Shown here: positions 50,441 to 57,487 of the stretch, piece by piece
How positions within the stretch are numbered: the first letter of the stretch is position 1
Layout: every line of letters starts with the position of its first letter
Source of the DNA: JAABSP01 sp011390135
GTDB lineage: Bacteria > Desulfobacterota > Desulfobacteria > Desulfobacterales > JAABSP01
NCBI GenBank assembly: GCA_011390135.1
Contig: JAABSZ010000002.1
Coordinates: 1-64,000 of the forward strand
Reading direction: 5' to 3'
DNA: 64,000 nucleotides
Translations under genes and position numbers: made by a program
The notes under the pieces: model-generated
Told to the model about the DNA's origin: nothing
The model's database searches: none
The model's input: only the letters and a program-made list of their open reading frames with translations

Positions 50441-51991
50441 CTATATTATTCCGGATCGGTATTTTTGTGCGAGACAGACCAGCGCAGGCCCCCATTCCGG
50501 AACCCCGAGCGCGTGGATATGTGTGTAGGTGGCCAGCACATTCCGATGGACCGCGCCGTCCCGCCCCTCATGGAGTCCAACGCCCCGATCCACCGAAAAG
50601 ACGAGATCCGATTTCCCCCCCCGCCATTCAATCACCCGGGAATAGTGGAACTCGTGGCCCCGAATCTTCGTCCCCACGCTGAAGTACGGGTTTTCCCCCG
50701 AGACCGTAATTACCGTATAGCCGTGCCCCTGGGGCCTCCGGGTCACATCGAAGACTGCCGGCAGAATCCCGGTCATGGGAAAGGTCCCCTCTGCCAGCCG
50801 GAGTTCCTCCCCGAGATACATGAGCCCCCCGCACTCCGCATAGATCGGAAGGCCATCTTCCACGCGATCCTTTAAGTCGGCCTTGAAGCCAAGGTTCTCC
50901 GCAAGCTGCTCCCCGTGGGTCTCGGGAAAGCCGCCGCCGATGTAGAGGCCGTCGAGCCGGGGAAGACCCTTCTCCGCAAGAGGACTGATAAAGAGAACTT
51001 CCGCGCCGGCCCGCTTCAGCGCGTCGATATTTTCCGGATAATAGAATTGAAAGGCCGAATCCCGGATCACCCCGATGCGGATATTTCCGGATTTCAAAGG
51101 GATATCTTGCGAGATACGGTCAGTTGCAGTCAGTCCCTGCGGATGGCTTTGGATCTCTTCCTCAATTTCCAGGACCCCTCCTGTCTTCTGGGTCCCTCCT
51201 GTCCTTTGAGTCTCTTCCGTCCTTTGGGCTCCTCTTGTCCTTTGAGTCCCTTCTGTCTTTTTGGTCATTTCAGCCCTCTCCCCTTCCAACTCCCGGGCAA
51301 TCCGAAGAACCGCCTCCAAGTCGATATAATCCTCAGCCGCCGCGGCCGCCGCTTCAATGGATGCGTCCGCCCCCGCATGTTCAGGCGTAGGAATCAGCCC
51401 CATATGCCGCTCCGGAAAGCTCTCCCGCTTCAGCTTGGGCAGGGCCCCCACCACCGGAACCCCGCAGTGGCTTTCGATATTCTGCCGTAGGACATTCTCA
51501 TGGCGCGCGCCCGCAACCCGGTTGAGAATGACCCCCCTGATCCGGACCTCCCGGTCGAATCCGACGCAGCCCTGAACGATCGCGGCCATGGTGCGGGTCG
51601 ATTTGGTGCAGTCTAAACAGAGCAGAACCGGCGCGCCCAGAAGCTTTGCCAGCTCGGCCGTGCTGGTCAGCCCCTCGGTGTCGATGCCGTCATAGAGGCC
51701 CCGGTTGCCTTCGATGAGTGCGATGTCGTGGTCAGTGGTATGGGAATGAAAGGAGTGGCGGATGACTTCCGGGAGGAGAAGAAAGGTGTCCAGATTATAA
51801 CAGGCCCGGTCGGCCGCTTTTGCCAGCCATCCCGCGTCGATATAATCCGGACCCTTTTTGAAGACGGCGATCTTCTTTCCGAGCCTCTTGAGTGCGGCAA
51901 CAATGCCAAGGGTTATGACCGTCTTGCCGGAGCCCCCCCGCAGTGCGGAGATGACGATCCGGGGGATGGCGGCCTTCTGCGGATCATGCAC
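50441..51991 (-). CDS. dsrN: Cobyrinate a,c-diamide synthase family protein (CobB/CbiA), likely DsrN siroheme amidase
   Basis: The N-terminal part is a dethiobiotin-synthetase-like ATPase (SALRGGSGKTVITLGIVAAL, GPDYIDAGWL), and the C-terminal part is a class I glutamine amidotransferase (LDGLYIGGGFPETH, YAECGGLMYLGEELRL with the catalytic Cys, GHEFHYSRV with His). These enzymes amidate carboxylates of tetrapyrroles with glutamine. Next to dsrABD this is expected to be DsrN, which converts the sirohaem of DsrAB to its amide; cobalamin synthesis is the alternative. An unusual linker of five six-residue repeats (QRTxxx, about 241-271) separates the two domains. It lies 68 bp after dsrD and is probably in the same transcript. 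Confidence 0.85.
   Translation of the reverse strand: MHDPQKAAIPRIVISALRGGSGKTVITLGIVAALKRLGKKIAVFKKGPDYIDAGWLAKAADRACYNLDTFLLLPEVIRHSFHSHTTDHDIALIEGNRGLYDGIDTEGLTSTAELAKLLGAPVLLCLDCTKSTRTMAAIVQGCVGFDREVRIRGVILNRVAGARHENVLRQNIESHCGVPVVGALPKLKRESFPERHMGLIPTPEHAGADASIEAAAAAAEDYIDLEAVLRIARELEGERAEMTKKTEGTQRTRGAQRTEETQRTGGTQKTGGVLEIEEEIQSHPQGLTATDRISQDIPLKSGNIRIGVIRDSAFQFYYPENIDALKRAGAEVLFISPLAEKGLPRLDGLYIGGGFPETHGEQLAENLGFKADLKDRVEDGLPIYAECGGLMYLGEELRLAEGTFPMTGILPAVFDVTRRPQGHGYTVITVSGENPYFSVGTKIRGHEFHYSRVIEWRGGKSDLVFSVDRGVGLHEGRDGAVHRNVLATYTHIHALGVPEWGPALVCLAQKYRSGII
51173..51262 (-). repeat. Five 18-bp tandem repeats inside the amidase gene
   Basis: Five units of 18 bp, each reading like CAAAGGACAGGAGGGACC on the minus strand, encode QRTRGA, QRTEET, QRTGGT and related hexapeptides. 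Each unit divides into two purine-rich 9-bp halves. The repeat keeps the frame and lies between the ATPase and amidotransferase domains. Confidence 0.85.
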
Positions 51992-52059
51992 GAGCGTTTC
52001 CCGCGTCTATTGCAATGAGGCTGTCAAAAAAAGATGCGAAATTCAATCTGCTGAAAAGA

Positions 52060-52299
52060 TTAGTCTTCGTGCTCCGTGTGCGCCTGCTTACCGGTGCCCT
52101 TGAGGCCGTACATGGAGGTGGAACCGGATGACCAGTACTCCAGGGTTCCGTCTTCCACCATCTTGTTGATGAGCTTTTTGGCATCTCTGGGTTTGGTTTC
52201 GATGATCTTTGCCAGGTCAGAGAAGTAGAACTTTGATTTTGACTTCTGCTTTTTGGTCAGCTCATCGAAAATCCTCTGTCTTGCTTCTTCGTATTCCAT
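52060..52299 (-). CDS. dsrD: DsrD, activator of dissimilatory sulfite reductase
   Basis: A 79-residue winged-helix protein (family size 78-80) found behind dsrB in nearly all sulfate reducers but lacking in sulfur oxidisers. The sequence fits: EEARQRIFDELTKK, FYFSDLAKI, KPRDAKKLINKMVEDGTLEYWSSGSTSMYGLKG. It has been reported to stimulate DsrAB sulfite reduction by interacting with the enzyme rather than DNA. It starts 91 bp after dsrB. Its presence indicates reductive, not oxidative, sulfur metabolism. Confidence 0.96.
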   Translation of the reverse strand: MEYEEARQRIFDELTKKQKSKSKFYFSDLAKIIETKPRDAKKLINKMVEDGTLEYWSSGSTSMYGLKGTGKQAHTEHED

Positions 52300-52390
52300 A
52301 TTTCAACTCCTTTTTATCCGGATCTACCGGAAAAGCCGGAAGGCGGGAGAAACAGTGCAGCCTCTCCTCCTTCCGGCGGATGTACTGCTA

Positions 52391-53539
52391 TTAGAACTTG
52401 AACTGGGTCGAATGACGCCAGGTGTAGTATGCCGGATCGCGGAAGTCATCGATCAGGTGGTGGGTGAACTCCAGCTCACAGACATCGAAGAACCGCTCCC
52501 AGGAGATCCGCTCTGCCCAGTCGCCCAGCCGCTCATACTTCCGGCCGCCGTTGGCATAGGCCTCGGTGATCTTCTTGATGATCGAGGTGGTCTGGGGCCA
52601 GCGGGGCGCCTCGTTGGGAAGAAAGGCCACCGCGACTTTGGAGAACTTGGGCTCGGAAATCCGGTTGGAGACCTTGCCGCCGACCATGATCACGATGCCG
52701 TCACCCTCTTTGTCTGCCAGGGGCATGGCCGGGCACATGGTGTAGCAGTTGCCGCAGAACATGCAGCGCTCGTTCTTCACTGCGACGGAGTTGACCTTCT
52801 TTCCGTCCGGCAGCTCCACCTTGGTGGGCCGGATGGCTGCCGTGGGGCAGGCCGCGACCGCCAGCGGAATCTCACACATCTTGTCGAGATACTCATGGTC
52901 CAGCATCGGCGGCTTCCGGTGGTAGCCGAGGATCGCGATGTCGGAGCAGTGGACCGCGCCGCACATGTTGAGGCAGCAGGCCAGGGAGACCCGGAGCTGT
53001 GCCGGCAGGCGCATGTTCTGGAAGTCGTCGAAGAGGACGTCCATGGTCGCCTTGACCGGTCCGGACGCGTCCGTTGCCGGGGTGTGGCAGTGGAGCCATC
53101 CCTGGGTGTGGACGATGTTGGTGACGCCCGCGCCGGTTCCGCCGATCGGGAACTTGAAGGAGCCTGCGTCAAACTTCCGGCTGGACAGGTCCTTCTTCAG
53201 GGGCTCGACTTTGTCCTTGCTGTCGACCATGAACTCGATGTTGTTACGGGTGGTCCACCGGACATAGCCGCCGCAGTGCTTGTCCGCGATCTCGCAGATC
53301 TCCTGGATCAAAGAGACGGACATGAGACGGGCGCCGCCGACGCGGACAGTATAGACCTCATCTCCGGACTCGGCCACATGGACCAGTACGCCGGGCTCCA
53401 GGATCTCGTGATAGAGCCATTTACCCTTGTTCTTCTTGATGACCGGAGGATAGAACTCTTCATAATTGCGCGGACCGATGTCGGTGATCCGGTTTTCCAT
53501 CGGTTTGTCTGGATTATATCCCGAAGAGATAAATGCCAT
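52391..53539 (-). CDS. dsrB: Dissimilatory sulfite reductase beta subunit
   Basis: DsrB (382 residues) pairs with DsrA to reduce sulfite with DsrC as sulfur carrier. The sirohaem-[4Fe-4S] ligands are visible at Cys151 (HCHT), Cys188/Cys189 and Cys193 (ACCLNMC), and a ferredoxin domain is inserted with ACPTAAI (Cys231) and CMFCGNCYTMC (259, 262, 265, 269). The start MAFISSGYNPDKPMENRITDIGPR-type N-terminus is canonical. It follows dsrA by 15 bp. All cluster ligands are intact, so the enzyme should be active. Confidence 0.97.
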   Translation of the reverse strand: MAFISSGYNPDKPMENRITDIGPRNYEEFYPPVIKKNKGKWLYHEILEPGVLVHVAESGDEVYTVRVGGARLMSVSLIQEICEIADKHCGGYVRWTTRNNIEFMVDSKDKVEPLKKDLSSRKFDAGSFKFPIGGTGAGVTNIVHTQGWLHCHTPATDASGPVKATMDVLFDDFQNMRLPAQLRVSLACCLNMCGAVHCSDIAILGYHRKPPMLDHEYLDKMCEIPLAVAACPTAAIRPTKVELPDGKKVNSVAVKNERCMFCGNCYTMCPAMPLADKEGDGIVIMVGGKVSNRISEPKFSKVAVAFLPNEAPRWPQTTSIIKKITEAYANGGRKYERLGDWAERISWERFFDVCELEFTHHLIDDFRDPAYYTWRHSTQFKF

Positions 53540-53554
53540 GGTTTTTCTCCCTCC

Positions 53555-54871
53555 TTATCGCTGGTGGTGTTTTCTGAACTCGTTGACATCCCGCTCGAAT
53601 CCGCCCTCGACCTCTTCTTCTTTCCAGAAGATGTACGGATTGTGCCGCGGCTCTTTGACCATTCTCGGGTCGGGCTTCTGGTTGGTCATCTCCAGCATTC
53701 TCTGAAAGCCCTGGCGCTTCATCAGCTCGCCGAGGCGCTCACGGTTCTTGCCCTCTTCCATCCACCAGTCCCAGATGGATTCGATGACTTCCTTGATCTC
53801 GTCGTACGGCTCTTCGGCCTTGATAAAGGGCACCAGCATGGTTCCCATCTGTGCGCCGTCGAGGATCGGAGCCTTTGCGCCCACCAGGATGGAGAGACCC
53901 GTATCCTGGCCGATTCTCAGTGCCCTGGGCATCGCGTCGATGCAGTGCATGCAGCGGACGCACTCCTTGTTATCGATCTTCAGATCTTTGCCGTCCATCC
54001 ACATACACTCGGTGGGGCAGAGGTTGATGACCTCCTTCTGAATGTCGAAGGGGCCCCAGTCGCGGCCGGCATGTGCGCCGCCGTTGGGTGCGATCTCGCC
54101 GCCGATGTAGGCCTGAACCGCTTCCTGATCGATGCGGATATCGTCTTTCCATGTGCCGATGAAGGACATGTCGGAACGCGCGATAGAGGCGACGCAGCCG
54201 TTGGGGCAGCCATCGAACTTGAACTTGAACTTATAGGGGAAGGCCGGACGGTGCAGCTCGTCCTGGTACTCCTGGGTCAGGGTGTAGCAGAGGTGCTGGG
54301 TATCGTAGCAGGCATACTCGCACCTGGACTGTCCCAGACAGTCGGCCGGGGTTCTCAGGTTGGAGCCCGAGCCGCCCAAGTCCTGGTTCATATTGTGGGT
54401 CAGCTCGTAGAAGACCTCCTCGAGCTGCCGGGTGGTGGTTCCCAGAAGGATGATGTCTCCGGTGGAGCCGTGCATGTTGGTGACGCCGCTGCCCCGGAGG
54501 TCCCACAGGTCGCAGAGCTGCTTCAAAAAGTCTGTCGTGTAGTATTTTCCGCCCGGCTGGCTGACCCGCATCGTGTGGAAGTGCGCCACACCCGGGAAGT
54601 TCTGGGGCTGGTCACAGTAACGGCCGATGACGCCGCCGCCGTAGCCGAAGACGCCTACGATGCCGCCGTGCTTCCAGTGGGTTCTCCCATGTTTGAAGGA
54701 GAGTTCCAAAATGCCCAGCAGGTCGTCACAGACATCCGTGGGAATCTGGTACTCCACGTTCTTCTCGTTTTTGGCCCGCTTGGCGGCTTCCTGCTTGATG
54801 TCGCTGACAAAACTCGGCCAGGGGCCGCTTTCCAGCTCATCCAACATCGGGGTTTCATGTTTCAATTTCAT
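53555..54871 (-). CDS. dsrA: Dissimilatory sulfite reductase alpha subunit
   Basis: DsrA (438 residues) has the conserved N-terminus (PMLDELESGPWPSFV), the GYGGGVIGRYCDQP and HGSTGDIILLGT segments, cluster/sirohaem cysteines at about 178-188 (CLGQSRCEYAC) and 222/226 (DGCPNGC), and a ferredoxin domain with LCPTECMWMDG (285, 289) and CVRCMHC (304, 307, 310). DsrAB is a cytoplasmic alpha2beta2 enzyme that performs the last step of sulfate reduction. It is the first gene of dsrABD-dsrN, behind a 200-base leader. RBS GGAGG precedes the ATG. Confidence 0.97.
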   Translation of the reverse strand: MKLKHETPMLDELESGPWPSFVSDIKQEAAKRAKNEKNVEYQIPTDVCDDLLGILELSFKHGRTHWKHGGIVGVFGYGGGVIGRYCDQPQNFPGVAHFHTMRVSQPGGKYYTTDFLKQLCDLWDLRGSGVTNMHGSTGDIILLGTTTRQLEEVFYELTHNMNQDLGGSGSNLRTPADCLGQSRCEYACYDTQHLCYTLTQEYQDELHRPAFPYKFKFKFDGCPNGCVASIARSDMSFIGTWKDDIRIDQEAVQAYIGGEIAPNGGAHAGRDWGPFDIQKEVINLCPTECMWMDGKDLKIDNKECVRCMHCIDAMPRALRIGQDTGLSILVGAKAPILDGAQMGTMLVPFIKAEEPYDEIKEVIESIWDWWMEEGKNRERLGELMKRQGFQRMLEMTNQKPDPRMVKEPRHNPYIFWKEEEVEGGFERDVNEFRKHHQR

Positions 54872-54891
54872 GCTCTCAATACCTCCATCTT

Positions 54892-54909
54892 TTGTTAATG
54901 AATTAACCC
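54892..54909. promoter_or_regulatory. Rex-like palindrome just upstream of dsrA
   Basis: TTGTTAA-TGAA-TTAACCC matches 16 of 18 positions of the Rex redox-repressor consensus TTGTTAANNNNTTAACAA. It lies 21 to 38 bases before the dsrA ATG, downstream of the predicted promoter, where a bound repressor could block transcription. Rex senses the NADH/NAD+ ratio; its role here is inferred. Confidence 0.4.
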
Positions 54910-55082
54910 TACAATTCGATAACGAAATCCCTTGTTATCCTTATCGTCGGTTTGAGGTCACCTCCTCTCGCAAAATTGATGCTTTTTGTCTTCTTTATTT
55001 CGATTTATCCTGTATTTAACTCATATCATTCCTACAGGCATTCCTGTTTCAATTTCGACAGGAACCTATTATTAAAGATGCA

Positions 55083-55111
55083 GATATATGAAGAATTGCC
55101 TCTTTTGTCAA
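55083..55111 (-). promoter_or_regulatory. Sigma70-type promoter of the dsr operon
   Basis: On the minus strand a perfect TTGACA (55111-55106) is followed after 17 bp by TATATC (55088-55083). Transcription would start near 55076 and give a leader of about 200 bases before dsrA. Within the leader an AGGAGGTGACC at about 54958 resembles a ribosome site but no start codon follows at proper spacing. Confidence 0.65.
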
Positions 55112-55135
55112 TAAAAAAGCTCGCGAACATTTGGG

Positions 55136-55363
55136 ATGGTCACGAAAAAAGGACGGATTGCCAGGCGCATCTCCTCCGGAACCGTGGACAACTTCGACCG
55201 GTATATGGCCGAAGACGAGGTCCGTTCCGAGCGGATCGAGTCATTTCTGGTCTGGCTGGCCCGGAAATATCTGGATGCTGTCGTCATCGAAAACAACGAT
55301 CTTATGGACGCGGATCTCTCCGATGCGGTCTGCGAAGCCTTTTTCTCCTTTAAAAACCCCTGA
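55136..55363 (+). CDS. Possible small protein divergent from dsrA
   Basis: A 75-codon frame encoding a plausible soluble helical protein: a basic start (MVTKKGRIARRIS), then SERIESFLVWLARKYLDAV and an acidic helix DADLSDAVCEAFFSF. I do not recognise it. It begins 25 bp from the -35 box of the dsr promoter on the opposite strand and has no good ribosome-binding site; ATG 55205 in the same frame would give a shorter protein. Composition looks protein-like rather than random, but the evidence is moderate. Confidence 0.45.
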   Translation: MVTKKGRIARRISSGTVDNFDRYMAEDEVRSERIESFLVWLARKYLDAVVIENNDLMDADLSDAVCEAFFSFKNP

Positions 55364-55701
55364 ATCCGCAAAAAACCGGTCCGCTTCATATCCTGATCCT
55401 AAAGCTTTTGATCCTAAAGCATTCTTGCCGGATAAATACATCTTACCTCAATCCAATATACTGCCATCTCCCCATTACGGATTTTCGGGGTCCGAATTAA
55501 CATAAAACGATAAATATCGTTGTTATCTTTCAATTTCGAAAGAGGAGGTGGAATCGAGCATGATCATGGACACCATCCCAATGATGACGTAAGCCACGAC
55601 CATACCCATCGATCGGGATACCATGATTTGAAATCATCTTCACCGCTGCCCCGCGCAGCGGTGTTAATTCCCTCGACCCCTGACCTATTATTTGGATACT
55701 T
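55364..55701. other. 338-bp gap with inverted repeat, strong ribosome site and His-rich frame
   Basis: It holds a direct repeat (GATCCTAAAGC twice, 55395-55420), the inverted repeat at 55506-55521, and AGAGGAGGTGG (55541-55550) followed by ATG 55560 and a ten-codon frame ending at TAA 55592. In a second frame (TTG 55520 onward) the same DNA would encode a very histidine-rich segment (EHDHGHHPNDDVSHDHTH). A small GC hairpin, CCGCTGC-CCCGC-GCAGCGG, lies at 55644-55662. Neither frame is called as a gene. Confidence 0.5.
55506..55521. promoter_or_regulatory. Perfect inverted repeat, possible operator
   Basis: AACGATA-AA-TATCGTT is a 7-bp perfect inverted repeat with a two-base centre, about 180 bp upstream of the MBL-fold gene. 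Its size and symmetry suit a dimeric repressor. No regulator gene is adjacent, so the binding protein is unknown. Confidence 0.4.
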
Positions 55702-56430
55702 ATGGAACAGGAACAATACGTCTGCAAAATCTGCGGCTATAACATGATCGGATATATGAAAGAGCAGTGCCCCTTCTGCAGCGCGGCACAGATGAAGCTG
55801 ATCCCGTCGGAGCAGTGCTCGATGGAGTACCATGTGGAGGAGGCTCAGATCACAGACGAGGTCTTCCGGGTTCAGACGGTTCCGGAACTCGGATATCGCC
55901 ATTCAGCCTACCGGATCGACTCGGACGGCAAGAGCTTCTGGATCGACTGCCCCTCGATCTTTGACAAGTCCCTGCGCTCCATCGACGCGATTCGCTTCAC
56001 CCATCACCATTTCATGGGATCGTCCAACCAGTACAAGAATCTCTTCAACTGCGCGATCCACATCCACGAGGAGGATGCCCGGCATACCCTGAGCCGGAAC
56101 TTTCCCTTGGATGTGCGCTTCACCGGAGATTACAGCGAAGACAGTATCGACGCATTTCACGTCGGGGGCCATACCCCGGGCTTCACCTTCTACCGGTTCG
56201 ACGACGTCATATTTGTCTGCGACTATGTCTTCTTCAGGGACGGAAACCACGGAACCCGGCTCAACCCCTTCGGGTCCGAGCGCGACACCCGGCAGGGACT
56301 GCGCCGGATCCTGGATACGGCTGAGGACCGGGCAGTGAGACTCGTCTGCGGCTACGACTATGTGACGGAATTTCCGGTCTGGAAGGAGAAGCTGGAAAAA
56401 CTGCTCTCCCAAAAGCCGTCATCCGGATAG
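55702..56430 (+). CDS. Rubredoxin-like/metallo-beta-lactamase-fold fusion with altered active site
   Basis: The first 30 residues form a rubredoxin-type metal site (CKIC at 8/11, CPFC at 23/26). The rest is a metallo-beta-lactamase fold. The key loop HxHxDH is degenerate: FTHHHFMG gives His101 and His103, but the Asp and the last His are Met105 and Gly106. The later His157 (GGHTPGF) and Asp174 (VCDYVFF) are kept. A flavodiiron-like MBL has the full set, so this protein probably binds one metal or fewer and may use the rubredoxin centre for electron transfer. It is a stand-alone gene between dsr and cydAB, which fits an oxygen or redox stress role. Confidence 0.8.
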   Translation: MEQEQYVCKICGYNMIGYMKEQCPFCSAAQMKLIPSEQCSMEYHVEEAQITDEVFRVQTVPELGYRHSAYRIDSDGKSFWIDCPSIFDKSLRSIDAIRFTHHHFMGSSNQYKNLFNCAIHIHEEDARHTLSRNFPLDVRFTGDYSEDSIDAFHVGGHTPGFTFYRFDDVIFVCDYVFFRDGNHGTRLNPFGSERDTRQGLRRILDTAEDRAVRLVCGYDYVTEFPVWKEKLEKLLSQKPSSG

Positions 56431-56490
56431 ACCCGTTCGGGCAAATCGACCGAAAAAACCGATCGGTACATGACCGGAGAGGCAGCAAGG

Positions 56491-57486
56491 TCAATGATAC
56501 CCTTCCTCCGCTGTCACCTTCCCCCTGAAGACGCTGTAGGAGTAGATCGTATATCCCAGCACCACCGGCAGCACGATCCCGACGCCCCATAAGGTAAAGA
56601 TCATGGCTTCGGTCTGCGCGGCCGCTTCGTAGATGGTCATGTGGGGGGGGATGGCCATGGGATAGATCGCGGCCTCGAGCCCCAGATAGGCCGACAGACA
56701 GAGAGAAAGACTCGCCAAAAAGGGATAGACCTCATACCGCCGCTTCAGCGATACCAGCAGAAAGAGAAAGGCCGCGGACCCCATCACCGGAAAGAACCAG
56801 ATGAACTGGATTCGGGGATGGCTGAACCAGCGCTCCACAATGGCAGGATCGACCGACGGAGTCCATGCGCTCACCAGGAGCATGAAACCGGCCACTATCC
56901 ATGCGGCCCACGTTGCCTGCCGGTATGCCCTGCGCTGGATCTCGCCTTCGGTCTTTATGATCAGGTAGGTCGAACCGAGCAAAATATAGCCGGCGATGAG
57001 CGCGGCCCCCACCGTGACCGAGAATGGGCTTAACCAGTCGAATGCCCCGCCGGCAAAGCGGTTGTTGACGGTCCGGATGCCGGAGATGTAGGCTCCCAAG
57101 GTCAGCCCCTGGGCAAATGTAGCCACAAGGCTTCCCCAGAAAAATGCCCGGTTCCACTGCACTTTTCTACTCGATGTGGCCCGGAACTCGAACGCGACCC
57201 CTCGAAAGATGAGACCGAAGAGAAAGGTAAGAAGGGGGATGTAGAGTGCGCTGAAGAGGACCGTATATATCAGAGGAAAGACCGCAAAGAGCGCGCCGCC
57301 CCCGAAGACGATCCAGGTCTGATTGGCATCCCAGACCGGCGCGATCGTGTTCATCATCAGGTTGCGCTCCTCCTCGTCCTTTGCCCCGGGAAAGAGCAGC
57401 CCCACCCCGAGGGTAAAGCCGTCCAGCATCACATAGAGGATGACTACCAGGCCGACCAGACTGATCCAGATATGAATGAGCGCCAT
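56491..57486 (-). CDS. cydB: Cytochrome bd ubiquinol oxidase subunit II
   Basis: CydB (331 residues, slightly short for the family but of the compact type) has eight or nine membrane helices, starting LIHIWISLVGLVVILYVMLDGFTLGVGLLFP, with WDANQTWIVFGGGALFAVFP and the later GVGIVLPVVLGYTIYSYSVFRGK. It pairs with CydA to reduce O2 to water at the cytoplasmic membrane. In a sulfate reducer it most likely scavenges oxygen. The gap to cydA is one base. Confidence 0.94.
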   Translation of the reverse strand: MALIHIWISLVGLVVILYVMLDGFTLGVGLLFPGAKDEEERNLMMNTIAPVWDANQTWIVFGGGALFAVFPLIYTVLFSALYIPLLTFLFGLIFRGVAFEFRATSSRKVQWNRAFFWGSLVATFAQGLTLGAYISGIRTVNNRFAGGAFDWLSPFSVTVGAALIAGYILLGSTYLIIKTEGEIQRRAYRQATWAAWIVAGFMLLVSAWTPSVDPAIVERWFSHPRIQFIWFFPVMGSAAFLFLLVSLKRRYEVYPFLASLSLCLSAYLGLEAAIYPMAIPPHMTIYEAAAQTEAMIFTLWGVGIVLPVVLGYTIYSYSVFRGKVTAEEGYH

Positions 57487-57487
57487 C

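Noticed and set aside
52253..54898. 881-codon frame antisense to dsrA and dsrB
   Set aside because: It arises from the codon bias of dsrAB on the opposite strand. It runs through two genes and a spacer, and has no ribosome site or domain.
54950..54965. Strong AGGAGGTGACC in the dsr leader as the start of a leader peptide
   Set aside because: No start codon lies at usable spacing; the only in-frame GTG overlaps the site itself and ends after six codons.
55520..55747. Histidine-rich 75-codon frame from TTG 55520
   Set aside because: It overlaps the start of the MBL gene, has no Shine-Dalgarno of its own and loses the His-rich character after 30 codons.
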